In this document: piece after piece, positions 8,042 through 16,620 of the stretch | How the letters are laid out: each line of letters starts with the position of its first letter | Numbering within the stretch: position 1 is the first letter of the stretch | Source: an uncultured Granulicatella sp. | GTDB taxonomy: Bacteria; Bacillota; Bacilli; Lactobacillales; Aerococcaceae | Assembly: GCA_934193545.1 (NCBI GenBank) | Contig: CAKPVL010000004.1 | Coordinates: 1-51,955, forward strand | DNA length: 51,955 nt | Reading direction: 5' to 3' | Position numbers and translations under genes: made by a program | The notes under the pieces: generated by a model | The model's input: the letters and a program-made list of their open reading frames with translations, nothing else | What the model was told of the DNA's origin: nothing | Database searches by the model: none

Positions 8042-8512
8042 ATGAAAGAAAAAATTAAACTAAGAGACTATAATATATTTTATTTTATAACGCTATTATC
8101 AATTCTCGTTTTGAAATCAAAAGAAGCAGGTATTATTACAACTTTCTTTGTTGTTGGCGGCATTTTAATTATTTTCAACTACATTATTTTTATTAGTTTA
8201 TTTAAGAATCTGCTCGTGTTCTATAAGCACAAGCATGAAAATATTCTGTTTCTTGTTAGCCTCGCTTTACAACTTATCGGAGCTGGACTATTCGTTATAT
8301 CCATCGCAATGAATTTTGAATTATTAATAGGTCCTCAGATGGACGCATTGACTATACCAATTATCTTGTATCTTATTGGAATCAATTTAATCGAAATTGC
8401 TGGTTTGGTAGCGTATGTTACGCAGGGAAATAGTAAAGAAAGCTTCCCGCGGATAAGTGTTATTCTAACAGTGATACTTATTATTAGCTTTAATGTCGCT
8501 GTATTATATTAA
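8042..8512 (+). CDS. Short membrane protein lacking the ectodomain (cassette gene 4)
   Basis: Not recognised. The 156 residues are almost wholly hydrophobic, with five likely membrane segments spaced like the N-terminal part of genes 1-3, including a basic FKNLLVFYKHKHEN loop between segments 2 and 3. No extracytoplasmic domain follows, so it looks like the membrane module alone. The ATG at 8042 follows GGAAGGAAAT. An in-frame upstream ATG at 7994 lies inside gene 3 and lacks a site. The last segment ends at the stop codon, followed by a hairpin that closes the operon. Confidence 0.72.
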   Translation: MKEKIKLRDYNIFYFITLLSILVLKSKEAGIITTFFVVGGILIIFNYIIFISLFKNLLVFYKHKHENILFLVSLALQLIGAGLFVISIAMNFELLIGPQMDALTIPIILYLIGINLIEIAGLVAYVTQGNSKESFPRISVILTVILIISFNVAVLY

Positions 8513-8530
8513 AACGAAAAAGACTTTGCT

Positions 8531-8570
8531 GAAAATTCTATTGTTTCATCATGAAAACAATAGAATTTTC
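8531..8570 (+). terminator. Hairpin closing the membrane-protein cassette
   Basis: GAAAATTCTATTGTTT (8531-8546) pairs perfectly with its complement (8555-8570), a 16-bp stem with an 8-base loop. The following U-run is short and broken. Confidence 0.7.
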
Positions 8571-8599
8571 TTGCATTTTAAATAACTTTCATGTAAAAT
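8571..8599 (+). promoter_or_regulatory. Promoter of rpsB
   Basis: -35 TTGCAT (8571-8576), 17-base spacer, -10 TAAAAT (8594-8599). It predicts a transcript start near 8606 and a leader of about 120 bases. Confidence 0.7.
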
Positions 8600-8605
8600 C
8601 ATTGA

Positions 8606-8726
8606 TGGTGTAAAAACCAAAAAAATTCACACCTAATTGGATGTTAAGATTGGTGCTTCTTTTAGAAGAGGTCTTATCGCTGAAAATTGGGGAGGAAAAT
8701 ATAAACCAAATTGGAGGAAAACAAAA
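8606..8726 (+). promoter_or_regulatory. Structured 5' leader of rpsB, candidate S2 autoregulation site
   Basis: ACACC (8629-8633) can pair either with GGTGT (8607-8611) at the very 5' end or, through CACC, with GGTG (8652-8655), where AAT/ATT extends the helix. These two folds exclude each other. A CTTCT/AGAAG hairpin (8656-8668) follows. Two Shine-Dalgarno-like sites are present: GGGGAGG (8689-8695), with no start codon at the right distance, and the real TTGGAGG (8711-8717). Regulatory leaders before ribosomal protein genes are common; assignment to S2 is inference. Confidence 0.5.
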
Positions 8727-9497
8727 ATGGCAGTTATTTCAATGAAACAATTGTTAGAAGCTGGTGTACATTTCGGTCACCAAACACGTCGCTGGAACCC
8801 TAAGATGAAGAGATACATCTTCACAGAAAGAAATGGTATCTATATCATCGACCTACAAAAAACTGTTAAATTAGTGGACGATGCATACAACTACATGCAT
8901 GAAGTTGCTGAAAACGGTGGTATTGCATTATTCGTTGGTACTAAAAAACAAGCACAAGATGCTGTTAAAGACGAAGCAATCCGTTCAGGTCAATACTACG
9001 TTAACCATCGTTGGTTAGGTGGTACTTTAACTAACTGGGATACAATCCAAACACGTATCAAACGTTTGAAAAAAATCAAAGAAATGCAAGAAGACGGCAC
9101 TTTCGAAGTATTACCTAAAAAAGAAGTTGGTATTCTATTAAAAGAATTAGACAAACTTGAAAAATACTTAGGTGGTATTAAAGATATGCCACGCATTCCT
9201 GATGTAATGTTTATCGTTGACCCTCGTAAAGAACGCATTGCAGTTCAAGAAGCTCACAAATTAAACATTCCAATCGTTGCTATGGTTGACACAAACTGTG
9301 ACCCAGATGAAATCGATGTTGTTATTCCATCAAATGATGATGCTATCCGCGCGGTTAAATTAATCGTTGCTAAAATGGCTGATGCATTCATCGAAGGTAA
9401 CCAAGGTGAAGACGTAGCAGTAGACGTTGAAGACTTAGATAAAGATACTTCATTAGAAGATATCGAAAAATTAGTTGAAGGCGACAACGCTGAATAA
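8727..9497 (+). CDS. rpsB: 30S ribosomal protein S2
   Basis: Component of the small ribosomal subunit, bound at the back of the 30S head-body junction. The protein has 256 residues starting [19 protein letters not shown], the standard beginning of bacterial S2, and includes the conserved [18 protein letters not shown] and FVGTKKQAQ blocks and an acidic C-terminus. The ATG at 8727 has TTGGAGG 9 bases upstream. An open frame 30 codons longer covers the structured leader and is not coding. tsf, pyrH and frr follow in the usual order. Confidence 0.98.
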   Translation: MAVISMKQLLEAGVHFGHQTRRWNPKMKRYIFTERNGIYIIDLQKTVKLVDDAYNYMHEVAENGGIALFVGTKKQAQDAVKDEAIRSGQYYVNHRWLGGTLTNWDTIQTRIKRLKKIKEMQEDGTFEVLPKKEVGILLKELDKLEKYLGGIKDMPRIPDVMFIVDPRKERIAVQEAHKLNIPIVAMVDTNCDPDEIDVVIPSNDDAIRAVKLIVAKMADAFIEGNQGEDVAVDVEDLDKDTSLEDIEKLVEGDNAE

Positions 9498-9509
9498 TCA
9501 CTAACTGTT

Positions 9510-9566
9510 AAGCTGTTTGAATCAGAAAGAGGCGAAATAGACTTTTCAATTCAAACAGCTTTTTTT
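9510..9566 (+). terminator. rpsB-tsf intercistronic terminator or attenuator
   Basis: AAGCTGTTTGAAT (9510-9522) pairs perfectly with ATTCAAACAGCTT (9549-9561) and is followed by T to 9566. As tsf belongs to the same operon, it probably sets the S2 to EF-Ts ratio by partial termination. Confidence 0.8.
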
Positions 9567-9613
9567 AAAAAGTTTGTAAAAAATTTAAAAGCAAATTATA
9601 GGAGGAATTGAGA

Positions 9614-10495
9614 ATGGCTCAAGTTACAGCTCAATTAGTAAAACAATTACGCGACATGACTGGCGTAGGTATGATGGATGCTAAAAAAGCATTAGTTAAA
9701 GTTGAAGGAGATATCGACAAAGCGGTTGACTACTTACGTGAAGCTGGTTTAGCAAAAGCTGCTAAAAAAGCAGACCGTATCGCTGCAGAAGGTATCACTA
9801 ATGTATTAGTTGAAGGAAACCGCGCAGTTATCTTAGAAGTAAATGCTGAAACTGACTTCGTTGCTAAAAACGACAAATTCCAAGCATTAGTTAAAGAAAT
9901 TTCAGAAGCAATCTTAAAAGCAAACCCATCAACATTAGAAGAAGCTCTTGAAGTTGAAACTCCAAACGGTAAAGTTTCTGACGTTATTGCAGAAGCAACT
10001 ACAGTTATCGGTGAAAAAATCACTTTACGTCGTTTCGAAATCGTTGAAAAATCTGATGCAGATGCTTTCGGTGCATACTTACACATGGGTGGACGTATCG
10101 GTGTGTTAACTGTTGTTGAAGGTTCTACAGACGATTCAGCAGCTAAAGATGTTTCAATGCACATCGCTGCAATCAACCCTAAATATATTGACCGTTCACA
10201 AGTTTCTGAAGAAGAATTAGAACATGAAAAGAAAGTTCTTACTGAACAAGCATTAAACGAAGGTAAACCAGCTAACATCGTTGAAAAAATGATCGCTGGA
10301 CGTTTAAACAAATTCTTAGCTGAGATCAGCTTAAACGACCAACCATTCGTTAAAGATCCAGATCAAACTGTATCTAAATTCGTTGCTTCTAAAGGCGGAA
10401 AAGTTAAATTGTTCCACCGTTACGAAGTTGGTGAAGGTTTAGAAAAACGTGTTGATAACTTTGTAGAAGAAGTTATGGGACAAGTTAAAAAATAA
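9614..10495 (+). CDS. tsf: Translation elongation factor Ts
   Basis: Guanine-nucleotide exchange factor that recycles EF-Tu from the GDP to the GTP state. The 293 residues begin with a UBA-like domain ([19 protein letters not shown]) and contain the signature ETDFVAKND near residue 80, whose Asp-Phe pair inserts into EF-Tu, followed by two core domains. The ATG at 9614 follows AGGAGG (9600-9605). The TTG six bases earlier would crowd the site. It is separated from rpsB by an attenuator-like hairpin and from pyrH by a terminator. Confidence 0.98.
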   Translation: MAQVTAQLVKQLRDMTGVGMMDAKKALVKVEGDIDKAVDYLREAGLAKAAKKADRIAAEGITNVLVEGNRAVILEVNAETDFVAKNDKFQALVKEISEAILKANPSTLEEALEVETPNGKVSDVIAEATTVIGEKITLRRFEIVEKSDADAFGAYLHMGGRIGVLTVVEGSTDDSAAKDVSMHIAAINPKYIDRSQVSEEELEHEKKVLTEQALNEGKPANIVEKMIAGRLNKFLAEISLNDQPFVKDPDQTVSKFVASKGGKVKLFHRYEVGEGLEKRVDNFVEEVMGQVKK

Positions 10496-10510
10496 TCACT
10501 GTTCATGTGA

Positions 10511-10549
10511 GGGAATATGGTAGATAGCTACCCGCTATTCCCTTTTTTT
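10511..10549 (+). terminator. Terminator after tsf
   Basis: GGGAATA (10511-10517) pairs with TATTCCC (10536-10542), enclosing a second helix GGTAG/CTACC (10519-10532). Seven T follow. Confidence 0.85.
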
Positions 10550-10560
10550 ATAAAGATTAA

Positions 10561-11295
<735 letters not shown>

Positions 11296-11298
11296 GTA

Positions 11299-11859
11299 AT
11301 GTCAACTAGCGAAATTTTAGCTCATGCTAAAGAACGTATGAAAAAATCTGAAGATGCGCTTCTACGTGAATTAGGCTCAATCCGTGCTGGACGTGCAAAC
11401 GCAAGTCTTTTAGACCGTCTAGAAGTGGAATACTACGGAGCATTAACTCCAGTAAACCAATTAGCTTCTATTACAGTTCCAGAAGCACGTATGCTTTTAA
11501 TTACACCTTATGACAAATCTTCATTAAACGACATTGAACGTGCGATTTTAATGAGCGATATCGGAATCACTCCAACAAGTGATGGTTCAGTAATCCGCTT
11601 AATTATCCCACAATTAACAGAAGAACGTCGTAAAGAATTAGCTAAACAAGTAGGTAAAGAAGCTGAGAGTGCAAAAGTAAGCGTACGTAATATTCGTCGT
11701 GATGCAATTGACCAAGCAAAAAAAGCTGAAAAAGCTAAAGAAATTACTGAAGATGAATTACACACACTTGAAAAAGACATCCAAAAAGTTACGGATGATA
11801 GTGTTAAAAACATCGACAAATTAGCAGCAAACAAAGAAAAAGAACTTTTAGAAGTTTAA
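11299..11859 (+). CDS. frr: Ribosome recycling factor
   Basis: Splits post-termination ribosomes together with EF-G. The 186-residue protein is of normal length, with the conserved [16 protein letters not shown] and the [14 protein letters not shown] [15 protein letters not shown] segments that form the three-helix bundle and hinge. Its start lies 3 bases after the pyrH stop, with the AGGGGG ribosome site inside the end of pyrH, so it is translationally coupled. Confidence 0.98.
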   Translation: MSTSEILAHAKERMKKSEDALLRELGSIRAGRANASLLDRLEVEYYGALTPVNQLASITVPEARMLLITPYDKSSLNDIERAILMSDIGITPTSDGSVIRLIIPQLTEERRKELAKQVGKEAESAKVSVRNIRRDAIDQAKKAEKAKEITEDELHTLEKDIQKVTDDSVKNIDKLAANKEKELLEV

Positions 11860-11868
11860 TTTGAATAG

Positions 11869-11892
11869 AAAAGGGGCTCTTGCCTCTTTTTT
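11869..11892 (+). terminator. Terminator after frr
   Basis: AAGGGGC (11871-11877) pairs through G-T wobbles with GCCTCTT (11882-11888), followed by T. It lies 20 bases before the next start codon, so some read-through into the nuclease gene is likely. Confidence 0.7.
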
Positions 11893-11912
11893 ATTTATTA
11901 GGGAGGAACAAA

Positions 11913-12557
11913 ATGACCCAAAAACAATGGAAAATGATTAGTACCATTATTTCAATTATAATTGTGGTTGTATTTGCTCTTTACAAGGCTTTTGGAGAGC
12001 AAAAGGCATCGAATAAATCAAATACGCATTCTTCATCGAAAACGGCTCAAAACGCTTCTAATTCCTCATTTACGGGAACGAATTTTGATTACTTTGAGAG
12101 TATGAAAAAATATCCTTTTAAATATGTATACGGAGCAGACGGAGATACATTCCACCTCAGTTATGAAGGGAAAGAATTTAAAGTACGTCTACTCATTGTA
12201 GATGCTCCAGAAACAGCCAAAGAGGGTAAAGAAGCTCAACCTTTTGCAGATGAAGCGAAGAAACGTACTGAAGAATTGTTGAAAAACGCGAAGAACATCG
12301 AAGGAAGTTTCGATGTTGGTGACCATGCGGATAAGTATGATCGTGCATTAATGTATGTGTATGTCGATGGAAAGTTACTTCAAGATATTTTAATTGAAGA
12401 AGGACTTGCCAGAGTTGGATATGCGTACGAACCAAACACAAGCTTATTGAAACAATTCCAAGAAATTGAAAAGAAAGCAAAAAAACGTAAGAAAAATATT
12501 TGGGAAAAAGACGGTTACGTGACTAACAAAGGCTATGATACCAGCGTTTATAAGTAA
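11913..12557 (+). CDS. Membrane-anchored thermonuclease-family protein (SNase-like)
   Basis: Predicted calcium-dependent nuclease of the staphylococcal nuclease fold, held at the outer face of the membrane. The 214 residues have one N-terminal hydrophobic segment (about 8-25) without an obvious cleavage site, a Ser/Asn-rich linker (about 30-55), then the SNase domain. Arg92 and Glu100 in VRLLIVDAPE and Arg144 in YDRAL match catalytic Arg35, Glu43 and Arg87 of the S. aureus enzyme, and Asp76 and Asp78 in ADGDT match the calcium site. All key residues are present, so it should be active. The ATG at 11913 follows GGGAGG. The longer open frame starts inside the frr terminator. Roles in extracellular DNA use or competence are possible. 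Confidence 0.88.
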   Translation: MTQKQWKMISTIISIIIVVVFALYKAFGEQKASNKSNTHSSSKTAQNASNSSFTGTNFDYFESMKKYPFKYVYGADGDTFHLSYEGKEFKVRLLIVDAPETAKEGKEAQPFADEAKKRTEELLKNAKNIEGSFDVGDHADKYDRALMYVYVDGKLLQDILIEEGLARVGYAYEPNTSLLKQFQEIEKKAKKRKKNIWEKDGYVTNKGYDTSVYK

Positions 12558-12564
12558 TCTGTCT

Positions 12565-12622
12565 AAACTATATATTGTGTTTTAAAATGAAAATGCATTT
12601 TCATAAGAACTATATATTGTAT
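12565..12622 (+). promoter_or_regulatory. Two NrdR-type boxes before nrdH
   Basis: AAACTATATATTGTGT (12565-12580) and GAACTATATATTGTAT (12607-12622) match the NrdR consensus ACACWATATATWGTGT well. Their start points are 42 bases apart, about four helical turns. Between them lies the perfect 16-base palindrome TGAAAATGCATTTTCA (12588-12603). The second box covers the -35 element, so NrdR binding should repress. Confidence 0.8.
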
Positions 12623-12645
12623 TTTGATTCAAAATGATGTATGAT
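12617..12645 (+). promoter_or_regulatory. Promoter of nrdH
   Basis: -35 TTGTAT (12617-12622), 17-base spacer, -10 TATGAT (12640-12645). The -35 lies inside the second NrdR-type box. Confidence 0.65.
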
Positions 12646-12683
12646 ATCTTCTGTCAGAAAAAAATAAAAAGGGGAGAAGTAAT

Positions 12684-12920
12684 ATGTCAAATCGCAATAT
12701 TATTCTTTATTCAAAACCAAATTGCATGCAATGCAATTTTACAAAACAATTTTTCGAAAATAACAACGTGGAATTCACAGTAAAAGATGTTTTCGAGTCA
12801 GAAGAAGCTTTAGCAGAAGTGAAGGAATTAGGCTTCCAATCATTACCTGTTATCGTAGCTGATGGCGTAGAACCATTCTTCGGATTCCGTCCTGATCTTT
12901 TAGAAAAATTAGTGGGATAA
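12684..12920 (+). CDS. nrdH: NrdH-like glutaredoxin
   Basis: Small thioredoxin-fold electron donor for class Ib ribonucleotide reductase. The 78 residues show the redox motif CMQC (Cys14 and Cys17), the cis-proline region SLPVIVADG and the C-terminal FGFRPDLLEKL typical of NrdH. The usual partners nrdI, nrdE and nrdF do not follow: a strong terminator closes the unit, so the reductase must be elsewhere. The NrdR boxes upstream support the assignment independently of the protein sequence. Confidence 0.9.
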   Translation: MSNRNIILYSKPNCMQCNFTKQFFENNNVEFTVKDVFESEEALAEVKELGFQSLPVIVADGVEPFFGFRPDLLEKLVG

Positions 12921-12941
12921 TTTTAACTATAAAAGAAATAT

Positions 12942-12978
12942 ACACTTTTAGTAGGAAACTGCTAAAAGTGTTTTTTTT
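12942..12978 (+). terminator. Terminator after nrdH
   Basis: ACACTTTTAGTAG (12942-12954), loop GAAA, CTGCTAAAAGTGT (12959-12971), then T to 12978. A strong stem with one wobble. Confidence 0.92.
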
Positions 12979-13012
12979 ATTTCAATTTTTAAAGCGCTTT
13001 TTCCGGATTTCA

Positions 13013-13021
13013 TGATATACT
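13013..13021 (+). promoter_or_regulatory. Extended -10 promoter of rexBA
   Basis: TGATATACT (13013-13021) is a TGn-TATACT extended -10, 29 bases before rexB. The -35 is poor. Confidence 0.5.
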
Positions 13022-13050
13022 AGAGAAGACTTAAAAAGGAGGACGCATCA

Positions 13051-16000
13051 ATGGGATTTAATGCCGTTATTTCAAAGAAATCCGTTAATAAATCAAAGAA
13101 GATTGCCGAACGTTTTGCGCAGTGGCTTAAACATGATGAAGCACATCAGGTATACTATATCGTGCCTGATCACATTAAGTTTACTGCCGAAATGGAAATG
13201 ATTCGACAAGTCGGAGAGTTATTGACGGATTCCACGTCTCGTAGCTACGCTTCATCAAGACTACAAGTATACAGTTTCAAACGTTTATTGTGGTATTTGC
13301 TAAGGAATGAAGCTATTACAGAGAAAACATCGATTTCAAAAGTCGGAATTACGATGCTTTTGAAATCAATTTTAGAGGAACATTCAGAGGAGCTTGTACT
13401 CTTTAAAAATGAAGCCCGTCATAAAGGGTTTCTTGAACAATTAAGCAAGGTGATGAATGAATTTCAATCTGGAGGAATTGAAGTTGAGGATTTCTCTAGC
13501 TTTTTTGAAGCGTCCACTCCTTCTGAAAATGAGCAACGATTAAAAGAATTTGGGATTATTTATCGTTACTATACTGACGCGTTAAAAGAAGATTTTGTGC
13601 ATCAAGAAGAAAGCTATGCGCAATTATGCAGCGTGATTGCTACCAAAGATTTGTCTAATACCTTTATTGCAATCGATGAAATGGTGACATTAACGAAAGC
13701 TGAAATGGAAGTGATTGAAGCCTTAGTAGGAAGTGGGGCAACTGTCGAGTTTCATGCTACATTAACGACTTATGGGGTTCATACCGCTAAAAACGAAGCA
13801 GGTGATTCGTTATTTACTTCAAATAGAATTCTCCTAGAAAGACTCTCAAGATGGGTGAATAGAGGAGAGGACCTAGCTCGCATCATCGAATGGGAAGACA
13901 GTGATTCACTTTTTAGTGATGAATTTAAAGAAGTAGAGAAGTTCTGGCTAGAGACAAATGGTGGACTTCCAAAAGTGAAGAGAACGTCTAAAGAAAAGCT
14001 TCCACTAGAAAGAATTACGTTTACTAAATACACAGATGAAAGAGAAGAGTATCAAGAGACATTTGCCCAAATTAAGAGAATGGTACAAGAGGGTAAAGTT
14101 CGTTACAAAGACATCCAAATTTTGGGACGTAATTTAGAAGAAAATCATTTATTCTTGGAATCTCTTTTGAAACAATACGATATTCCTGGTTTTATCGATT
14201 TATCTGACTCAATGGAGCATCATCCAATTATTCAGGTGTTAGATGCGCTTTTTGCTATTTGGAAATATGATTGGCGTTATGCGGATATTATGAGTTTGCT
14301 TCGTAGCGAATATGTCTTGTGGCATAAAGACGATGAAACTCAACTTAAGGACCAATTACAAGCCTTTAGACAACAATTAGATGAAACAGAAACAGTTATT
14401 CTTGCTAATGGTTACGAAGGCTATCAATGGACCAGTGGAAAACCTTGGGCCTATGTGGAAGATTCTATTGACGAAGATTCTACAGTTGAAGTGACGGATA
14501 AAAATACGCAAATTCTTTTGAAAGCGCAAGAACTTCGAGATGAATTAACAAGTGTATTACTACCTGCATTCAAGAAACTAGAAGAAGCAGCTACAACGAC
14601 TGAAGCAGTTACTGTACTGTATCAATTATTGACGACTCTAGGATTAGATCATTCCGTTATTTACTGGAGAGATGTTGCTGCTGAAGAAGGAGACGTCGAA
14701 ACAGCAAGACGTCAAGAGCAAGTGTGGTCTGAATTTATCCGTTTATTAGATGAATATATCTATATTTTCGGAGATAAATCCTTTGATTGGGAAACATTCA
14801 TGATGTTACTTCATACTGGTTTTGAACAAACTCACTATAATTTAGCACCATCTACATTAGATGAATTAACCATCACTGGGATGGATTCGGTTCGTTATTT
14901 ACCTAAGAAAATTACTTTTGCAGTGGGACTTACTCAAGGTGTAATGCCACGAAATATTGATGAGACAGGGTTATTAACGGACGATGAACGTGAGCTATTC
15001 TCAAATCAACTAGATAGTGGACGTTTCCTAGCTCCTACAACAGGACAACTGCAATCCGTTGAACCATTCGTGTTCTATCAGTTATTAATGAGTGCAACGG
15101 AGCATCTCTATTTATCTTGTGCTATTTCTAAAGATGGTAAGGAACAACTCGTTTCAAATTTTGTTCAACGCTTGCTAAAACACTTTGATATTGAAGAAAT
15201 CGATGGGTCACTAAACCGACAAAACCGTTTAGAACAGGGAGATTTTGTAGTTCCGTTTGAACTCTTTACAACGCTTCTATTGAAGATGAGAGAGAACAAG
15301 TTCAAAGAAAAAGACGAGATTGATTTCTTATGGAAATTAATTCCACATTTACTAAAAGCTGACGCTGCGTTTAGTGCTAACTATCATGCGTTACTGGCAT
15401 CTGTCTTCAGATTAAATGTAGCAAGTAAATTACCACTTTCTCTTGCGCAAGAGCTTTATGGAAATCAATTGAATTTATCAACATCTCAAATTGAGACTTA
15501 CTATAAAGATCCGTTTAGTCATTTTTTACAATATGGATTAAGACTGAAAGAACGCCAAGAATTTGAGCTTTCGTCAGCCAATACAGGGGAATACTTCCAT
15601 GAATTCTTTGATCAATTTATTAAAGAATTAAATACACGTGGACTATCGCTAAGGGAATTAACATTCGAACAAAAAATAGCCATTGAGCAAGAAATCTTTA
15701 ATCGAATGAAAGACAATCCAAAATTTGCGATTTTAGCCTCTTCTAGACGTTTAAACTTCGTCCAAGGATTGTTACACCAAACCTTAATGCAAACGACGAA
15801 CGCGCTTCAAAAACAAGCCTTAGCGCTTGAGACAAAACCATGGATGACTGAATTCGTATTCGGGACTTCTGGGAATTATCCAATTCATATCCCAATTAGT
15901 AAAAATCAATCGATTCATCTGCGTGGAAAGATTGACCGTATCGACTTACTTCAGTCAGATAACGGTATCTATAATGGAATTATCGACTATAAATCTTCTG

Positions 16001-16620
16001 AACAAAGATTCGAGATTGCAAAACTCATTGCAGGAGTTCAAATACAATTATTAACGTATTTGAAAGTATCAGAAGAAATTATTCGCAGTGAAAAAGGTGT
16101 CATTCCAACGCCTCTAGAGGCAAGTTATATCCATGTGCATAATCCAAAATTTAGCATTAAAGAAGTGCCAACGGAAGATAAGTTTATGCAAGAATGGACT
16201 AAAGCCTTTAAACATCGTGGTTTAGTTAACTCAGATGAAATTGCTAGACTAAATCCGGAACTTGTTGAGACGAGTAAATCAAACGTATTAAATGTCGCTT
16301 TGAAAAAAGATGGTGGTATCAGTGCTACTTATAAAAATGGCGTTTATACAACTGAAGAATTGAAGTTATTCAAAGATTTTGTATGGGAAAAGATTCAAGA
16401 AGCAGGTAGAGGTATTTTGTCTGGAGATATCACGCTAGCTCCATATGAAGACTTTAAGCAATATGCGGATTCTGTATCTGGTAAATTTAGCAGCATCGCT
16501 CAGTTTGATGCTACAAATCCAGAAAATAGATATCGTACTCTTCCTAAATTTGAAAAAGAAGAGGGGATTGCATTTATTCAAGAGGAATTACAAGAGAAGA
16601 AAGGAGAGACAGAAGAATGA
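13051..16620 (+). CDS. rexB: RexB, nuclease subunit of the RexAB (AddAB-type) helicase-nuclease
   Basis: Partner of RexA in processing double-strand DNA ends for recombination. The 1189 residues have a degenerate helicase-like N-terminal part (the start GFNAVISKKSVNKSKK has no Walker A motif) and a C-terminal RecB-family nuclease with GIIDYKSSE (Asp979, Lys981). AddB proteins hold a 4Fe-4S cluster with one cysteine before PFSHF and a C-x2-C-x5-C-QFD cluster near the end. Here these positions are Asp820 (KDPFSHF) and Ser1141, Gly1144 and Ala1150 (..AQFD), so all four ligands are missing while the surrounding motif is kept. RBS AAGGAGG. The stop overlaps the rexA start (ATGA). Confidence 0.95.
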   Translation: MGFNAVISKKSVNKSKKIAERFAQWLKHDEAHQVYYIVPDHIKFTAEMEMIRQVGELLTDSTSRSYASSRLQVYSFKRLLWYLLRNEAITEKTSISKVGITMLLKSILEEHSEELVLFKNEARHKGFLEQLSKVMNEFQSGGIEVEDFSSFFEASTPSENEQRLKEFGIIYRYYTDALKEDFVHQEESYAQLCSVIATKDLSNTFIAIDEMVTLTKAEMEVIEALVGSGATVEFHATLTTYGVHTAKNEAGDSLFTSNRILLERLSRWVNRGEDLARIIEWEDSDSLFSDEFKEVEKFWLETNGGLPKVKRTSKEKLPLERITFTKYTDEREEYQETFAQIKRMVQEGKVRYKDIQILGRNLEENHLFLESLLKQYDIPGFIDLSDSMEHHPIIQVLDALFAIWKYDWRYADIMSLLRSEYVLWHKDDETQLKDQLQAFRQQLDETETVILANGYEGYQWTSGKPWAYVEDSIDEDSTVEVTDKNTQILLKAQELRDELTSVLLPAFKKLEEAATTTEAVTVLYQLLTTLGLDHSVIYWRDVAAEEGDVETARRQEQVWSEFIRLLDEYIYIFGDKSFDWETFMMLLHTGFEQTHYNLAPSTLDELTITGMDSVRYLPKKITFAVGLTQGVMPRNIDETGLLTDDERELFSNQLDSGRFLAPTTGQLQSVEPFVFYQLLMSATEHLYLSCAISKDGKEQLVSNFVQRLLKHFDIEEIDGSLNRQNRLEQGDFVVPFELFTTLLLKMRENKFKEKDEIDFLWKLIPHLLKADAAFSANYHALLASVFRLNVASKLPLSLAQELYGNQLNLSTSQIETYYKDPFSHFLQYGLRLKERQEFELSSANTGEYFHEFFDQFIKELNTRGLSLRELTFEQKIAIEQEIFNRMKDNPKFAILASSRRLNFVQGLLHQTLMQTTNALQKQALALETKPWMTEFVFGTSGNYPIHIPISKNQSIHLRGKIDRIDLLQSDNGIYNGIIDYKSSEQRFEIAKLIAGVQIQLLTYLKVSEEIIRSEKGVIPTPLEASYIHVHNPKFSIKEVPTEDKFMQEWTKAFKHRGLVNSDEIARLNPELVETSKSNVLNVALKKDGGISATYKNGVYTTEELKLFKDFVWEKIQEAGRGILSGDITLAPYEDFKQYADSVSGKFSSIAQFDATNPENRYRTLPKFEKEEGIAFIQEELQEKKGETEE

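Noticed and set aside
9730..10311. 193-codon minus-strand open frame opposite tsf
   Set aside because: It is fully antisense to a highly conserved gene, has no ribosome site and gives a Ser/Thr/Ala-rich translation typical of the shadow of biased codons.
11508..11834. 108-codon minus-strand open frame opposite frr
   Set aside because: Antisense shadow of a conserved gene, with no initiation signals.
12991..13000. AAAGCGCTTT upstream of rexB as a CcpA site
   Set aside because: It keeps the central GCGC core but misses the conserved flanking TG and CA, with three mismatches to the consensus.
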